Counted from the first letter of the stretch, positions 1-8,962 are shown. The stretch: DNA of 64,000 nt from an uncultured Dehalococcoidia bacterium (GCA_958295685.1 OY282365.1:2170001-2234000), one strand, 5' to 3'. Numbers and translations are program-made. Notes: generated from the letters alone by a model not told the origin.

Positions 1-100
1 TTGTTCCACGAAATCGAATCCTCAGCTACGAAATGGGACAAAATGGAACAGTTTGGGACAGTTTTCGGCGAAAATCACAGGCCACGACCGCCTGCGCTTT
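1..100 (+). repeat. Iteron element, copy 1 (cut by window start)
   Basis: This is the 3' part of the dispersed iteron element described fully at 22898-23185. It shows one iteron of the GTTCCAC type at 3-9, the conserved AGCTACGAAATG box at about 25-36, and the inverted partner TGGAACA, then an ACAGTTTTCGGCGAAAA tail. It is closest to the copy at 5130-5400, which has the same GTTCCAC iterons. The open frame through it (1-255) shows no codon conservation with other copies and is not called as a gene. Confidence 0.75.
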
Positions 101-143
101 CAGAGAGGGAGACCTCATCAAGTCTGAACAGTTACGGGCGGCC

Positions 144-375
144 GAAACTGTTCAGACTCTGTGAGATCGTCAACGGCAAGCCGATCGAGGAGGCATTCCG
201 AAAGAGGGAGTCCAGAGGGGTTCTCCCCTCTGGCAGGGAGTCTGAGGAGCACTGACCACTGTTCTCCCGGCAGGGGGTCTGGGGGGCACTCTCCACTGAT
301 CACTGACCACTGTTCTCCCGGCAGGGGGGTCTGGGGGCCTTGCCCCCAGTTTCCAAAGGGGTGGGCGGGTGGGGA
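144..375 (+). mobile_element. MITE copy M1, next to the end of another copy (M0)
   Basis: The left end GAAACTGTTCAGACT starts at 144. It is followed by the family body (GAGTCCAGAGGGGTTC, a pyrimidine-rich tract, then GGGGGCCTTGCCCCC). The right inverted end is lost around 375. The right end of another copy stops at 135, and the two ends are separated by exactly 8 bp (136-143), the size of this family's target duplication. Positions 121-133 and 146-158 form a 13-bp perfect inverted repeat. A block of about 40 bp containing TGTTCTCCCGGCAGGGG is duplicated inside M1. Confidence 0.65.
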
Positions 376-401
376 TCCCAGTTACGTCAAGTCACACCGT
401 G

Positions 402-430
402 TTGACCATGGTTCGGATGGTCTATAACAT
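402..430 (+). promoter_or_regulatory. Sigma-70-like promoter for the GYD gene
   Basis: TTGACC at 402-407, a 17-bp spacer and TAACAT at 425-430. It lies 31 bp before the start codon at 462, which has a GGAGGAGGA ribosome site. The same TAACAT -10 recurs at 53540. Confidence 0.5.
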
Positions 431-461
431 ATAGTCATTACAGTGTGGAGGAGGACAAGCA

Positions 462-782
462 ATGCCGAAGTACATGCTCCAAGCATCTTACACCCAGTCG
501 GGCCTTCAGGGACTGCTGAAGGAGGGAGGCACGTCGCGCCGGAAGATGGTGGAGAACCTGGTCAGTGGGGTCGGCGGCCAACTGGAGGCGTTCTACTACG
601 CTTTCGGGGACGACGACCTCTACATAATAGTCGATCTGCCCGACGATGCGGCGGCAGCGTCGGCCTCTCTCGTAGTGGGGGCCTCGGGGGCCGTCACCCT
701 CAAGACGACTGTGCTGGTGACGCCGGAGACCATAGACGAGGCGGTCAAGAGGACCGTGGACTACAGGCCCCCGGGAACTTAG
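462..782 (+). CDS. GYD domain-containing protein
   Basis: A 106-residue protein that is essentially one GYD domain, a small ferredoxin-like alpha/beta fold common in bacteria and of unknown biochemical role. The family pattern is visible: an N-terminal strand with YMLQASYTQSGLQGLL, a central FYYAFGDDDLYIIVDLPD segment (the GxxD/YxxxD part), and a C-terminal run of threonines leading to TPETIDEAV. The ATG at 462 follows a strong GGAGG site. The gene stands alone, about 85 bp before the YifB gene on the same strand. No catalytic motif is evident, so I assign only the family. Confidence 0.85.
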   Translation: MPKYMLQASYTQSGLQGLLKEGGTSRRKMVENLVSGVGGQLEAFYYAFGDDDLYIIVDLPDDAAAASASLVVGASGAVTLKTTVLVTPETIDEAVKRTVDYRPPGT

Positions 783-867
783 TAGACAGAGGGTTAGCCG
801 CATCGAATCTGGGCGGCTGCGGGCCGCGTAGCATGGCGAGGTCTCGCCCCTCGTATCTGGAGCAGCA

Positions 868-2388
868 ATGCTGGCAAAGACCAAGACGTGCGCGGTCGTG
901 GGCCTCGACGGGTATGTCGTCGAGGTCGAGGTGGACATCTCGCCTGGGCTTCCGTCGTTCACCATCGTGGGACTGCCCGACACTGCGGTGCAGGAGTCCC
1001 GCGAGAGGGTAAGGGCGGCTATCAGGAACTCCGGCCACGAATTCCCGATGCGGCGGGTGACCGTGAGCCTCGCTCCGGCCGACCTGCGGAAGGCCGGACC
1101 GGCCTACGACCTGCCGATCGCGGTCGCGGTGCTGCTCAGCACCGGTCAGATTCCGGAAACTCCTGAGTCGGCGGTCTTCCTGGGCGAGCTGTCGCTTGAT
1201 GGCGCGGTGCGGCACACCAATGGCATCCTGCCCATGGTCGCCGTGGCGCGGGACGAAGACTTCAAGTCGGTCTTTGTGCCGATGGCGGACGCTCAGGAGG
1301 CCGCCCTAGTGGACGGCATCCTGACGCTCCCCGCGGTCAGTCTGGCCCAAGTTGCCGGACACCTGCGCGGCGACGCTCCCATATCCCCGGTGTCCTCGAA
1401 CGGAGCGTATCGGGGCAGCGCTCCGGGTGAGCGGGCTCACGGCGTCGACCTTGCCGACATCCGAGGCCAGGAGCACTCGAAGCGGGCGCTCGAGGTGGCC
1501 GCTGCCGGAGCGCACAATCTGCTGATGACCGGACCGCCGGGGAGCGGCAAGACTCTGCTGGCGCGGGCGCTGCCGTCGGTGCTTCCTCACATGGCCCAGC
1601 GGGAGGCGCTGGAGGTTACGAAGATATACAGCGTGAGCGGTCTGCTCCCCGCATCGTCGCCGCTGATCACCGAGAGGCCCTTCCGGTCGCCTCACTATAC
1701 CGTCTCCAACGCGGGCCTGGTCGGAGGCGGCAGGATACCACGTCCCGGCGAGATTACTCTGAGCCACAGGGGCGTCCTGTTCCTCGACGAACTGCCGGAG
1801 TTCGGCCACACGGTCCTCGAGGTGCTGCGGCAGCCCATCGAGGACAAGGTCGTCACCATTTCGAGGGCCCAGGGGTCCCTGACGTTCCCGGCGAACTTCA
1901 TGCTGGTGGCGGCCATGAACCCGTGCCCGTGCGGGTTCGCGACCGACCCGATCAAGGAGTGCACGTGCACTCCCAGCGCGGTATCGCGCTACAGGAAGCG
2001 GATCAGCGGGCCGCTGCTGGACCGCATAGACCTGTTCGTGGACGTGCCGCGCGTCGAGTACGAGAAGCTGGCGACGCCCCCCGGCGCGGAGACCTCGTCT
2101 CAGGTGCGCTCACGTATCGAGCGGGCGCGCGAGGCTCAGTCGGAGCGGTTCTCCGACTCGGGGCTGATCTCCAATGCGGAGATGGGGCCGGTGGAGGTGT
2201 GGAATTTCTGCCAGATAGACGATACGGCGACGGGCCTTCTGCAGGCCGCCATGAAGCAGATGCACCTGTCGGCGCGAAGTTACCACCGCGTGTTGAAGCT
2301 GTCGCGCACGATAGCCGATCTGGCGGGGGCCGAGACCATAGGAACGCCCCATGTGGCGGAGGCGCTTCAGTACAGGCCCGGAGGATAG
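868..2388 (+). CDS. YifB/ComM family Mg-chelatase-like AAA+ ATPase
   Basis: The 506-residue protein has the three parts of the YifB/ComM family. An N-terminal ChlI-like domain (about 1-170, starting MLAKTKTCAVVGLDG with SFTIVGLPDTAVQESRERV) is followed by an AAA+ Mg-chelatase core with Walker A GPPGSGKT at 222-229, Walker B LFLDELPEF and the MNPCPCG cysteine motif, and a C-terminal helical domain with sensor arginines (SARSYHRVLKLSRTIADL). Family members are hexameric helicases; ComM acts in branch migration during natural transformation. Length is normal. The ATG at 868 sits 7 nt after GGAG. Whether it serves competence here cannot be judged, since no other com gene is nearby. Confidence 0.93.
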   Translation: MLAKTKTCAVVGLDGYVVEVEVDISPGLPSFTIVGLPDTAVQESRERVRAAIRNSGHEFPMRRVTVSLAPADLRKAGPAYDLPIAVAVLLSTGQIPETPESAVFLGELSLDGAVRHTNGILPMVAVARDEDFKSVFVPMADAQEAALVDGILTLPAVSLAQVAGHLRGDAPISPVSSNGAYRGSAPGERAHGVDLADIRGQEHSKRALEVAAAGAHNLLMTGPPGSGKTLLARALPSVLPHMAQREALEVTKIYSVSGLLPASSPLITERPFRSPHYTVSNAGLVGGGRIPRPGEITLSHRGVLFLDELPEFGHTVLEVLRQPIEDKVVTISRAQGSLTFPANFMLVAAMNPCPCGFATDPIKECTCTPSAVSRYRKRISGPLLDRIDLFVDVPRVEYEKLATPPGAETSSQVRSRIERAREAQSERFSDSGLISNAEMGPVEVWNFCQIDDTATGLLQAAMKQMHLSARSYHRVLKLSRTIADLAGAETIGTPHVAEALQYRPGG

Positions 2389-2554
2389 GGACGGCGGCTG
2401 GCAGCCCAGCCGAAAGCCCTGCGACGCCCGGTCCGAATATAAGCGCCAGCCCAGCGGCGGCAACGCTGTTCGTCTTGATCCGCTGCTCGCCGCACCCATA
2501 CTCCCCGGCGGAGCGGCCTTGCCCGCCCCCCTGATACCGCGTCGAACGGTCGAC

Positions 2555-3469
2555 CTAAATCCGCGCGAACTTGTTCAGGCCGTTCTCGGCGCCGACCTGT
2601 CCCACGTACATGGCTCCGGCGTTGTCTATCCAGAGACCGTGGGGGCCGCCGGTGAACTGCCATGCCTCTTCGCCCCTCTCGCCCCAGGCGCCGAGGTGGT
2701 TGCCGTCCAGGGTCGATATCCAGACCTGACCCATCGAGGCGGAGTGGAGCATGTCGTTCTCGTCGATAACGCCCTGGTTGGGGCCGGGTACCTCCCACTC
2801 CGAGAGATAGGTCCCCTCGTTGTCGAAGATCTGGATGCGGTTATTGCTGCGGTCCTGGACATAGACCCTGTCCTCGCCGTCGACCGTCAGGCCGTGGGGG
2901 CAATTGAACTCCCCGGGCCCTGTGCCCGGGGAAGGGTCTACGTTCCAGACCTCCAGGTCGTACAGGTTCTGGTCGCCGCTGCCCCAGGAGAGGATCAGGT
3001 CGCCGTCTCCGGTGAAGCGGTGTACGCGGCTCTGACGGTAACCGTCGGACACGAAGATGTCGCCTGAGTTGTGGGAGCGGACGGCGCAGGTGGGCTGGTT
3101 GAAGGGCGCGTCCGGCATTCCAGGCTGTCCCGGCGTGCCGATGACCTGCAGAAGCTCGCCGCCGGTGGAATACTTTCGGACCACGTGATCGAACGAGTCG
3201 GTGAGGAATATCTCGTCCTCGGGGCCGACGGTTACGTGGTGCGGTGTGCGGAGTCTGTCCCCGCCGAATGCGCTGAGGAACTTCCCGTTCTCGTCGAACA
3301 CGAGAATTGCGCCCGTGTTGTTGTCGAAGCCTTGGTTGGTCCGCGTCGCCACGTAGACGCGGCGTCCGGAGTCGGTCGCCACGTCCGACGCTACGCCGGG
3401 AATGTCGATCCCAGCCCAATTCTCTACTGCCTCGTACTGATAGTCACCGACACCCAGTCGTTTGCCCAT
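2555..3469 (-). CDS. NHL-repeat six-bladed beta-propeller protein
   Basis: The 304-residue protein is built from repeated NHL-type blades: phrases such as PHHVTVGPEDEIFLTDSFDH, FNCPHGLTVDGEDRVYVQDR and GGPHGLWIDNAGAMYVGQVG recur about every 45 residues. NHL propellers serve as scaffolds or as lyases (peptidyl-alpha-hydroxyglycine alpha-amidating lyase is the nearest enzymatic relative), but I cannot verify catalytic residues. There is no signal peptide, so it is probably cytoplasmic or exported by an unseen route. It converges with yifB across a 166-bp gap without other features and is followed upstream by a MITE. Confidence 0.8.
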   Translation of the reverse strand: MGKRLGVGDYQYEAVENWAGIDIPGVASDVATDSGRRVYVATRTNQGFDNNTGAILVFDENGKFLSAFGGDRLRTPHHVTVGPEDEIFLTDSFDHVVRKYSTGGELLQVIGTPGQPGMPDAPFNQPTCAVRSHNSGDIFVSDGYRQSRVHRFTGDGDLILSWGSGDQNLYDLEVWNVDPSPGTGPGEFNCPHGLTVDGEDRVYVQDRSNNRIQIFDNEGTYLSEWEVPGPNQGVIDENDMLHSASMGQVWISTLDGNHLGAWGERGEEAWQFTGGPHGLWIDNAGAMYVGQVGAENGLNKFARI

Positions 3470-3566
3470 CTCATCCTCCTCTTGGAAAGTAAGGCTTTGA
3501 GCGGGTCCGCACGCTCGCCGGAAGGATACGGGATGATGCCATGAGTGACAAGTGGCGGAGGCCCTG

Positions 3567-3788
3567 GTAACTGTTCAGACTCCGTGAGACCCGAAGGGGG
3601 AGTCCAGAGGGGTTCTCTCCTCTGGCAGGGGGGTCTGGGCCACTGACTACTGACCACTGTTCCCCCCTCTGGCAGGGGTCTGGGGGCTTTGCCCCCAGTT
3701 CCAAGGGCGGGCGGGTGGGGGAACCCAGCCGTCTGCTTTATTCAGGACTACGCCGATTCAATAGACCTCATCAACTCCGAACAGTTAC
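3567..3788 (+). mobile_element. MITE copy M2 with perfect 8-bp target duplication
   Basis: A 222-bp element whose ends GTAACTGTTCAGACT and, inverted at the right, GTAACTGTTCG are near-perfect inverted repeats. The 8 bp on each side are identical: AGGCCCTG at 3559-3566 and at 3789-3796. It contains no coding sequence. Terminal GTAA and an 8-bp duplication are features of IS66-family elements, so I infer it is a non-autonomous derivative mobilised by an IS66-type transposase. The gap 3470-4011 holds this element and the next gene's promoter. Confidence 0.8.
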
Positions 3789-3933
3789 AGGCCCTGACCG
3801 CACGAGCAGTCATACTCACGTCCTCCCAATCCACTGATCCGTCAATTCGTCACTGCGGCTGGAGGGAGCGGTCGGATATCCCAGTCGTTTCATGAATGAC
3901 ACACTGCGGCGCGATCCTGTAATATCAGGGATG

Positions 3934-3963
3934 TTAGCGATTTAGTAAGTCTTACAATATAAT
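3934..3963 (+). promoter_or_regulatory. Promoter and candidate DtxR-type operator of the iron-binding lipoprotein gene
   Basis: A perfect TATAAT lies at 3958-3963, with a weak -35 (TTAGCG at 3934). An inverted repeat GTAAG-T-CTTAC at 3945-3955 lies in the spacer and abuts the -10. A palindrome there is where a metal-dependent repressor of the DtxR family would block transcription, and such a gene lies at 9190. It shares GTAAGT with the inverted repeat at 9041-9060. This is a positional inference. Confidence 0.4.
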
Positions 3964-4011
3964 TTAACAACGTCTACACTTTCTATCGGATGATGTCAGG
4001 AGGATGAAATC

Positions 4012-5025
4012 ATGAAGCTGTTGAGTCTGAACACAGTTGCCTTGTGCCTGACGGCGGCAGTGGTTGTCCTTGCCGCCTGCGATCGAGGAGACGAGAGCCT
4101 GACGGTCTACTCCGGCCGCTCGGAGAGCCTCGTCGGCCCATTGCTGGAGGACTTCGAGGAGCAGACGGGGATCACAATCAGGGTCAAGTACGCGGGCAGC
4201 GCCTCGATTGTGTCCACCATTCTTGAGGAGGGCGACAACACGCCGGCCGACGTCGTGTTCCTCCAGGACCCGGGTTCCCTCGGCGCGCTATCTGGCGCCG
4301 GTGTGCTGGACCGCCTGCCTGACGAGCTGCTCGGTGAAGTAGACGCCAGGTTCCGGTCACCCAGGGGAGAGTGGGTCGGAACGTCCGGGCGTGTGCGGAC
4401 AGTGGTCTACAACACCTCAGTCGTAGACCCTGCCAGGGACCTGCCGAACTCTATCGAGGGCTTCACTGACCCTGTCTGGAGAGGACGCGTCGGTTGGGCG
4501 CCGACTAACGGATCGTTTCAGGCTTTCGTCACGGCGTTCCGAATTCAGCGGGGCGAGGCAGCGGCGCGCGCGTGGCTCGAGGGAATGAAGGCCAACGACC
4601 CCCAGATATATCCCAAGAACACGCCCATCGTCGCGGCCGTCGCCCAGGGCGAGATTGACGTGGGGTTCGTGAACCACTACTACCTGGCGCGCTTCCTCGC
4701 AGAAGAGGGCCCTGGATTCGGTGCCCGCAACCACTTCCTAGGCAGTGGTGACCCGGGAGCGCTGGTACTCGTTGCGGGGGCCGGCATCATGAAGGCGTCG
4801 GACAACAACAGAGCCGCCGAGCGGTTCATCCAATACCTGCTGTCGGAGCCTTCCCAGAAGTACTTCACCGCGGCGACCAAGGAGTATCCACTGGCGGCGG
4901 GTGTGGAGCCCGAGGGCGACCTGCCGCGGCTGAGCTCTCTCGACCCGCCCGACGTGGACCTGAGCGACCTCAGAGACTTGCAGGGCACGCTGTCTCTGAT
5001 GCGGGATGTAGGGGTGCTGCCGTGA
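4012..5025 (+). CDS. Ferric-iron ABC transporter substrate-binding lipoprotein (FutA/FbpA type)
   Basis: The 337-residue protein starts with a lipoprotein signal (hydrophobic run to VVLAAC, Cys23), then SLTVYSGRSESLVGPLLEDF, the typical opening of the FbpA/FutA class of family 1 binding proteins. Further family marks are ADVVFLQDPGSLGAL, TVVYNT and the tyrosine-rich VGFVNHYYLARF, which supplies iron-binding tyrosines in FbpA. It would deliver Fe(III) from outside the membrane to the ABC transporter encoded on the opposite strand at 6270-8962. The ATG at 4012 follows AGGAGG. The cognate ATPase and permease are separated from it by a ferritin gene, an unusual split of an iron-uptake set. Confidence 0.88.
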   Translation: MKLLSLNTVALCLTAAVVVLAACDRGDESLTVYSGRSESLVGPLLEDFEEQTGITIRVKYAGSASIVSTILEEGDNTPADVVFLQDPGSLGALSGAGVLDRLPDELLGEVDARFRSPRGEWVGTSGRVRTVVYNTSVVDPARDLPNSIEGFTDPVWRGRVGWAPTNGSFQAFVTAFRIQRGEAAARAWLEGMKANDPQIYPKNTPIVAAVAQGEIDVGFVNHYYLARFLAEEGPGFGARNHFLGSGDPGALVLVAGAGIMKASDNNRAAERFIQYLLSEPSQKYFTAATKEYPLAAGVEPEGDLPRLSSLDPPDVDLSDLRDLQGTLSLMRDVGVLP

Positions 5026-5129
5026 GTGTGTCTTCTACCCCCACCAGAGGCATAGGGTGATTCGTGGAGAGCGGCAGGGCAATCGCACTGGACAAGTCCA
5101 CCGCTTTGGCGCTCGCTCGCCAAATGCTC

Positions 5130-5400
5130 TTGACAACAGCGAACTCCCGTACTACCATATTCGCATGGGAACACAAGTTTGTGGTCGTGCCGAGCCACCC
5201 ACCGTAAGCAACCAACGGGCAGGGACGCCCCTGCCCCGGGGACTGTCCCACAATTGTCCCAGAACTGCTCCGGTTCTGTTCCACATCTGTTCCACATCTG
5301 TTCCACAAATGCCCCACATTTGTTCCACGAAATTGAACCCTCAGCTACGAGATGGAACAAAATGGAACAGTTTGGGACAGTTTTCGGCAAAAACCGCAGG
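5130..5400 (+). repeat. Iteron element, copy 2 (GTTCCACA type)
   Basis: The layout matches the other copies but the bases differ. Promoter TTGACA (5130) - 17 bp - TACCAT (5153); six bases later ATGGGAACACAAG; then an array of about five units TGTTCCACATC at 5276-5330; then the AGCTACGAGATGG box at about 5342; then TGGAACA, the inverted partner of the iteron; then the TTTTCGGCAAAAA tail. The bases beside the ATG (GGAACA) are also complementary to this copy's iteron, while GTGTC-type copies have GACACA there. Together with the MITE that follows it fills most of the 5026-5722 gap. Confidence 0.75.
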
Positions 5401-5425
5401 CCGAGGCCCTCAGATGCGATTGCCC

Positions 5426-5628
5426 GAAACTGTTCAGACCTGAGACCCGAAGGGGGAGTCCAGAGGGTTCTCCCCTCTGGCAAGAGCTTGGGTCACCCGT
5501 CCACTGTTCTCCCCCTGGCAGGGGTCTGGGGGCTTTGCCCCCAGTTTCCAAATGGGTGGGCGGGTGGGGGGCCCAGCCGTCCGATTATCAGAACTACGCT
5601 GAAAGACCTCAGAAGTCTGAACAGTTGC
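5426..5628 (+). mobile_element. MITE copy M3 with perfect 8-bp target duplication
   Basis: A 203-bp element from GAAACTGTTCAG to CTGAACAGTTGC. It is flanked by the identical 8 bp GATTGCCC at 5418-5425 and 5629-5636. The interior matches M2, including the GGGGGCTTTGCCCCC hairpin. No ORF is supported. Confidence 0.8.
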
Positions 5629-5722
5629 GATTGCCCTGAGAGGAGCAGGCGAATGATGCCCCTGTGCTATACTTGGATGGAACGCACCGCACGTGTCGGT
5701 TGATACTTCCTGGAGGACGACA

Positions 5723-6226
5723 ATGCTCAGCGCAACGCTCGAACGCGCCCTGAACGACCAGATGAACAGCGAGATCTACTCAGCCCATCTCTACCTGTCG
5801 ATGGCTGCCTACTTCGAGTCGGAGAACCTCAAGGGATTCGCGCACTGGATGAAAGTCCAACATCAGGAGGAAATCTCCCACGCCATGCGGATCTTCGACT
5901 ACGTCAACGACCGCAGCGGCCACGTCGTCGCGCAGGCCATCGACCAGCCGCCGTCTGAGTTTGAGTCCACCCAGTCGGTCATGGAGAGCGCCCTGGCGCA
6001 CGAGAGACAGGTGACCGCGATGATCGAGGAGCTCTACCGCGAGGCCCAGGCTCAGAAGGACTATGCGACTCACGTGTTGCTGGAGTGGTTCATAGAAGAG
6101 CAGGTGGAGGAAGAGAAGTCCGTCATTGAGATCATCGAGAGCCTCAAACTCATCGGCAACGACGGCACAGGCCTCCTCATCCTGGACGGGCGCCTGGCGG
6201 AGCGCGCCGCCGACGAGGCGGCCTAG
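5723..6226 (+). CDS. Ferritin (non-haem, bacterial FtnA type)
   Basis: A 167-residue four-helix-bundle ferritin. The ferroxidase pattern is visible: an N-terminal glutamate in NDQMNSEIYSAHLYLSMA, then MKVQHQEEISHAMRIFDYV (the ExxH motif), then a second ExxxE run in LEWFIEEQVEEEKSVIEII. Ferritins oxidise Fe(II) and store it as a mineral inside a 24-subunit shell. The ATG at 5723 follows GGAGG at 5712-5716; an upstream GTG at 5693 has no ribosome site and adds a non-homologous leader. The gene sits between the iron-binding lipoprotein and the iron ABC genes. Confidence 0.93.
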   Translation: MLSATLERALNDQMNSEIYSAHLYLSMAAYFESENLKGFAHWMKVQHQEEISHAMRIFDYVNDRSGHVVAQAIDQPPSEFESTQSVMESALAHERQVTAMIEELYREAQAQKDYATHVLLEWFIEEQVEEEKSVIEIIESLKLIGNDGTGLLILDGRLAERAADEAA

Positions 6227-6269
6227 CAGCGATTCGGACCGGCTATCCGCTGCCCCCTCGGGCCTGCTT

Positions 6270-7337
6270 TCATGTCTGCGACTCGCTGAAGGCTAAGAAC
6301 TGCTTGTCCGTCTCCGGAACTAGGGCGACGCGCGTGCCCGGGGCCAGAGGCCAGTAGGAACGCTGCCTGCACAACAGGGTGGCCCCAGAGGGCATCTCGA
6401 CTTCCAGTACCGTCGTGTCTCCCAGGAACTCCTGGACGCGAACGACCGACGGCCCCTTTTCGTGCGGGAGAGCCTCGAAGTCGTCGGGGCGTACCAGCAG
6501 CTTTACGCGCTCCCCCTCGCTCAGGGCGCCGTTGCCGCTCGTGACGGGGAGTTTGCCGACCTCCGTCACGGCCAGACCGCCGCGGACCTCGGCATCGATG
6601 AAGTCGCTGGTTCCGGCCATCCTTGCGACGAATGGCGCTGCGGGAGCGTTGTAGATGACCTGGGGCGTGTCCATCTGCTCCAGACGTCCGTCTCTCATGA
6701 CCCCTATCCGGTCGGCAATGGCGAACGCCTCTTCACGGTCGTGCGTGACGAATATCGCGGCGATGCCGTTCCCGCGAAGGATACCAGCCAGTTCCCGCCG
6801 CATCCTGCGGCGCATCCCCACGTCGAGGTTGCTGAAGGGCTCGTCCAAGAGCACGGCAACCGGTCTCGGAGCAATCGTGCGGGCTAGGGCGACCCGCTGT
6901 TGCTGCCCACCGGAGAGCTCGTGTGGATACCGGCCCTCGAGGCCGTCGAGTCTGGCCAGGCTGATTACCTCGGCCATCCTGCGCTCGCGCTCGCGCGGCC
7001 CGATCCTGTGAAGGCCGAAAGTGACGTTCTCGGCCACGGTCTTGTGAGGGAACAGAGCGTACTCCTGAAAGACCATGCCAACGTGCCGTCGGTCTGGCGG
7101 CACGTGCACCGACGGTCCGGAAACCAGCCTGCCCAGGACGCTTACTTCGCCCTCTTCGGGACTCTCGAAGCCCGCGACCAGTCGCAGCACCGTGGTCTTG
7201 CCTGAGCCGCTTGGGCCCAGAAGCGCCAGTATCTCGCTGGGCCGTAGGACGAAGCTGACGTCGTCTACCACCGGGCCGCCGCCGTATCGCTTGGTTATTC
7301 GCCTGCACTCGATGACCGGGTCGTTCAAATGATTCAT
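6270..7337 (-). CDS. Iron ABC transporter ATP-binding protein (FbpC/FutC type)
   Basis: The 355-residue ATPase has Walker A GPSGSGKT at 41-48, Q-loop at VFQEYALFPH, signature LSGGQQQR at 141-148, Walker B with LLDEPFSNLD near 163-172, and a switch His in FVTHDREEAF. A C-terminal TOBE-like regulatory domain (about 240-355) is typical of FbpC/PotA-type importers. The ATG overlaps the permease stop as ATGA, so the two are translationally coupled. It energises uptake of Fe(III) captured by the lipoprotein encoded at 4012. Confidence 0.9.
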   Translation of the reverse strand: MNHLNDPVIECRRITKRYGGGPVVDDVSFVLRPSEILALLGPSGSGKTTVLRLVAGFESPEEGEVSVLGRLVSGPSVHVPPDRRHVGMVFQEYALFPHKTVAENVTFGLHRIGPRERERRMAEVISLARLDGLEGRYPHELSGGQQQRVALARTIAPRPVAVLLDEPFSNLDVGMRRRMRRELAGILRGNGIAAIFVTHDREEAFAIADRIGVMRDGRLEQMDTPQVIYNAPAAPFVARMAGTSDFIDAEVRGGLAVTEVGKLPVTSGNGALSEGERVKLLVRPDDFEALPHEKGPSVVRVQEFLGDTTVLEVEMPSGATLLCRQRSYWPLAPGTRVALVPETDKQFLAFSESQT

Positions 7338-8962
7338 GCTCCTGTCCCAAGATACGTGGGCCGGCGTTCTCGCGTGACCAGGTATGCCATCGGCAGCGAC
7401 GAGATCAGGATGAGCGTCAGGGCGGGCGCCGCCGCCCGCGCGAAGAACGCCTCTGACGACGCAGACCAGACCGCGGTCGCGAGGGTTTCAAAACCCAGAG
7501 GGCCGAGAATGAGGGTGGCCGGCAGCTCCTTCATCGCCACGAGGAAGACGAGCGCCGCGCCCATCAGTACGCCTGAGCGCACCAACGGGATGGTGATGCT
7601 CCGTGCCACTTGCTCCGAGCTCTGTCCGAGTCCTCGCGCAGCCTCTTCCAGACGAGGGCTGACCTGGTGCAGCGCGGCGCGGGTTGCCCCAAGCGCCGCC
7701 GGGAAGAATAGGACGACGTATGCGAATACTAGCAGCCACGTCGTCTGATACAGCGGATGGACGTATCCGGCGCCGAAGAACACAAGTGCCAGCGCGACAA
7801 CCACTCCTGGGAGGGCGTATCCTATGAAGCTGACGCTCTCCAGGATGCGGCTGAGTCTGCTGGGGTACCTGATCACAAGCACCGCCAGGGGTATCGAGAG
7901 CGCGGCTGCGGCGATGCCAGCCAGGCCCGACGCCGCCACTGAGTTCATGGTCGCGGTCAACAAGAACAGGAGGGGCTCGCCGGCCAGGACTCCTCTGACC
8001 AGCCACTGGACCAAGACTACCGCCGGCACTCCCAACGACAGCGTGACGATGAACGTGCATAGCAGCAACGCGGGCCACTTCCAGCGTCTGAGGCGGAAGA
8101 CTCGAGGAGGACGAGAAGCCCCTGCCCCCGTTCGGTAGTATCTGAGCCGGCCGCGTGTTCGCTCCTCCAAGAGCAGCACGGTCAGGGCCATGGCGACGAC
8201 TACCAGCGACAGCACCGCCGCGATGGAACGGTCGAACGAGGACTCGTACTGCTGGAAGATCACCCACGTGAAGGTCTGGTACCGCATGAGCGATACCGCT
8301 CCGAAATCGCTCAGCGTGTATAGCGCGACGAGCAGCGAGCCCGCCGCGATAGCTGGGCGGAGTTGTGGCAGCGTCACGTGGAGAGTGGTGCTCCACGCCC
8401 CGTGTCCCAGGCTGCGGGCGGAGTCTTCGGTGGCCGGGTCGAGGTTGATCCACGCCCCTCTGAGAATGAGGAGCAGATATGGATAGCTGAGCAGGCTCAG
8501 AGTCAACGTGGCTCCGGCCAGCCCGTATATCTCCGGGAGTTGCTCGATGCCCAGCGGACTGAGCGCCTGCTGCAGGAGACCCCTGGGGCCGAGCGCGGAG
8601 ATGAAGAGGAATGCTCCCACGAACGTGGGAACCACCAGCGGCAGCATGGTCACGACTGACCACATGTTCCGAAGGGGCAGATCGGTCCTGATCGTGAGCC
8701 AAGCCAGCGGGACGGCAATGGCTGCCGAGCAGATTGTGACTGTGACCATGAGCAACGCCGTTCTACCCAGGGTCTGCGCCGTCTGCACACGGAACAGCAG
8801 ATCCCAGGCCTCGCCGCTTGCACCCATACTCCGGATCAGGAGGTATGCGAGGGGCAGGAGCATGGCCAGCCCCACGAGAACCGCCGGGGCGCGAATGATC
8901 AGGGGCGCTTCGGAGGCGGCCCGGGCGAGTAACGGTCGGCTAATGGATTGCAATCCACTCAT
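7334..8962 (-). CDS. Iron ABC transporter permease (FbpB/FutB type, fused double domain)
   Basis: A permease of about 540 residues with two homologous halves, each with six predicted membrane helices and a BPD-transport EAA loop (ATEDSARSLGHGAWSTTLHVTLPQ and LEEAARGLGQSSEQVARSITIPL). One chain with both halves is the usual form in FbpB-type iron transporters. The frame is open to an ATG at 8995; I prefer the ATG at 8962, where homology-like sequence begins. Neither start has a well-spaced ribosome site, and a TTG at 8953 is also possible. A promoter with an inverted repeat lies at 9041-9074. Confidence 0.88.
   Translation of the reverse strand: MSGLQSISRPLLARAASEAPLIIRAPAVLVGLAMLLPLAYLLIRSMGASGEAWDLLFRVQTAQTLGRTALLMVTVTICSAAIAVPLAWLTIRTDLPLRNMWSVVTMLPLVVPTFVGAFLFISALGPRGLLQQALSPLGIEQLPEIYGLAGATLTLSLLSYPYLLLILRGAWINLDPATEDSARSLGHGAWSTTLHVTLPQLRPAIAAGSLLVALYTLSDFGAVSLMRYQTFTWVIFQQYESSFDRSIAAVLSLVVVAMALTVLLLEERTRGRLRYYRTGAGASRPPRVFRLRRWKWPALLLCTFIVTLSLGVPAVVLVQWLVRGVLAGEPLLFLLTATMNSVAASGLAGIAAAALSIPLAVLVIRYPSRLSRILESVSFIGYALPGVVVALALVFFGAGYVHPLYQTTWLLVFAYVVLFFPAALGATRAALHQVSPRLEEAARGLGQSSEQVARSITIPLVRSGVLMGAALVFLVAMKELPATLILGPLGFETLATAVWSASSEAFFARAAAPALTLILISSLPMAYLVTRERRPTYLGTGA

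Noticed and set aside
5426..5628. MITEs as rho-independent terminators of neighbouring genes
   Set aside because: The GGGGGCTTTGCCCCC hairpin could terminate transcription, but inverted ends with perfect 8-bp target duplications show that the units are mobile.
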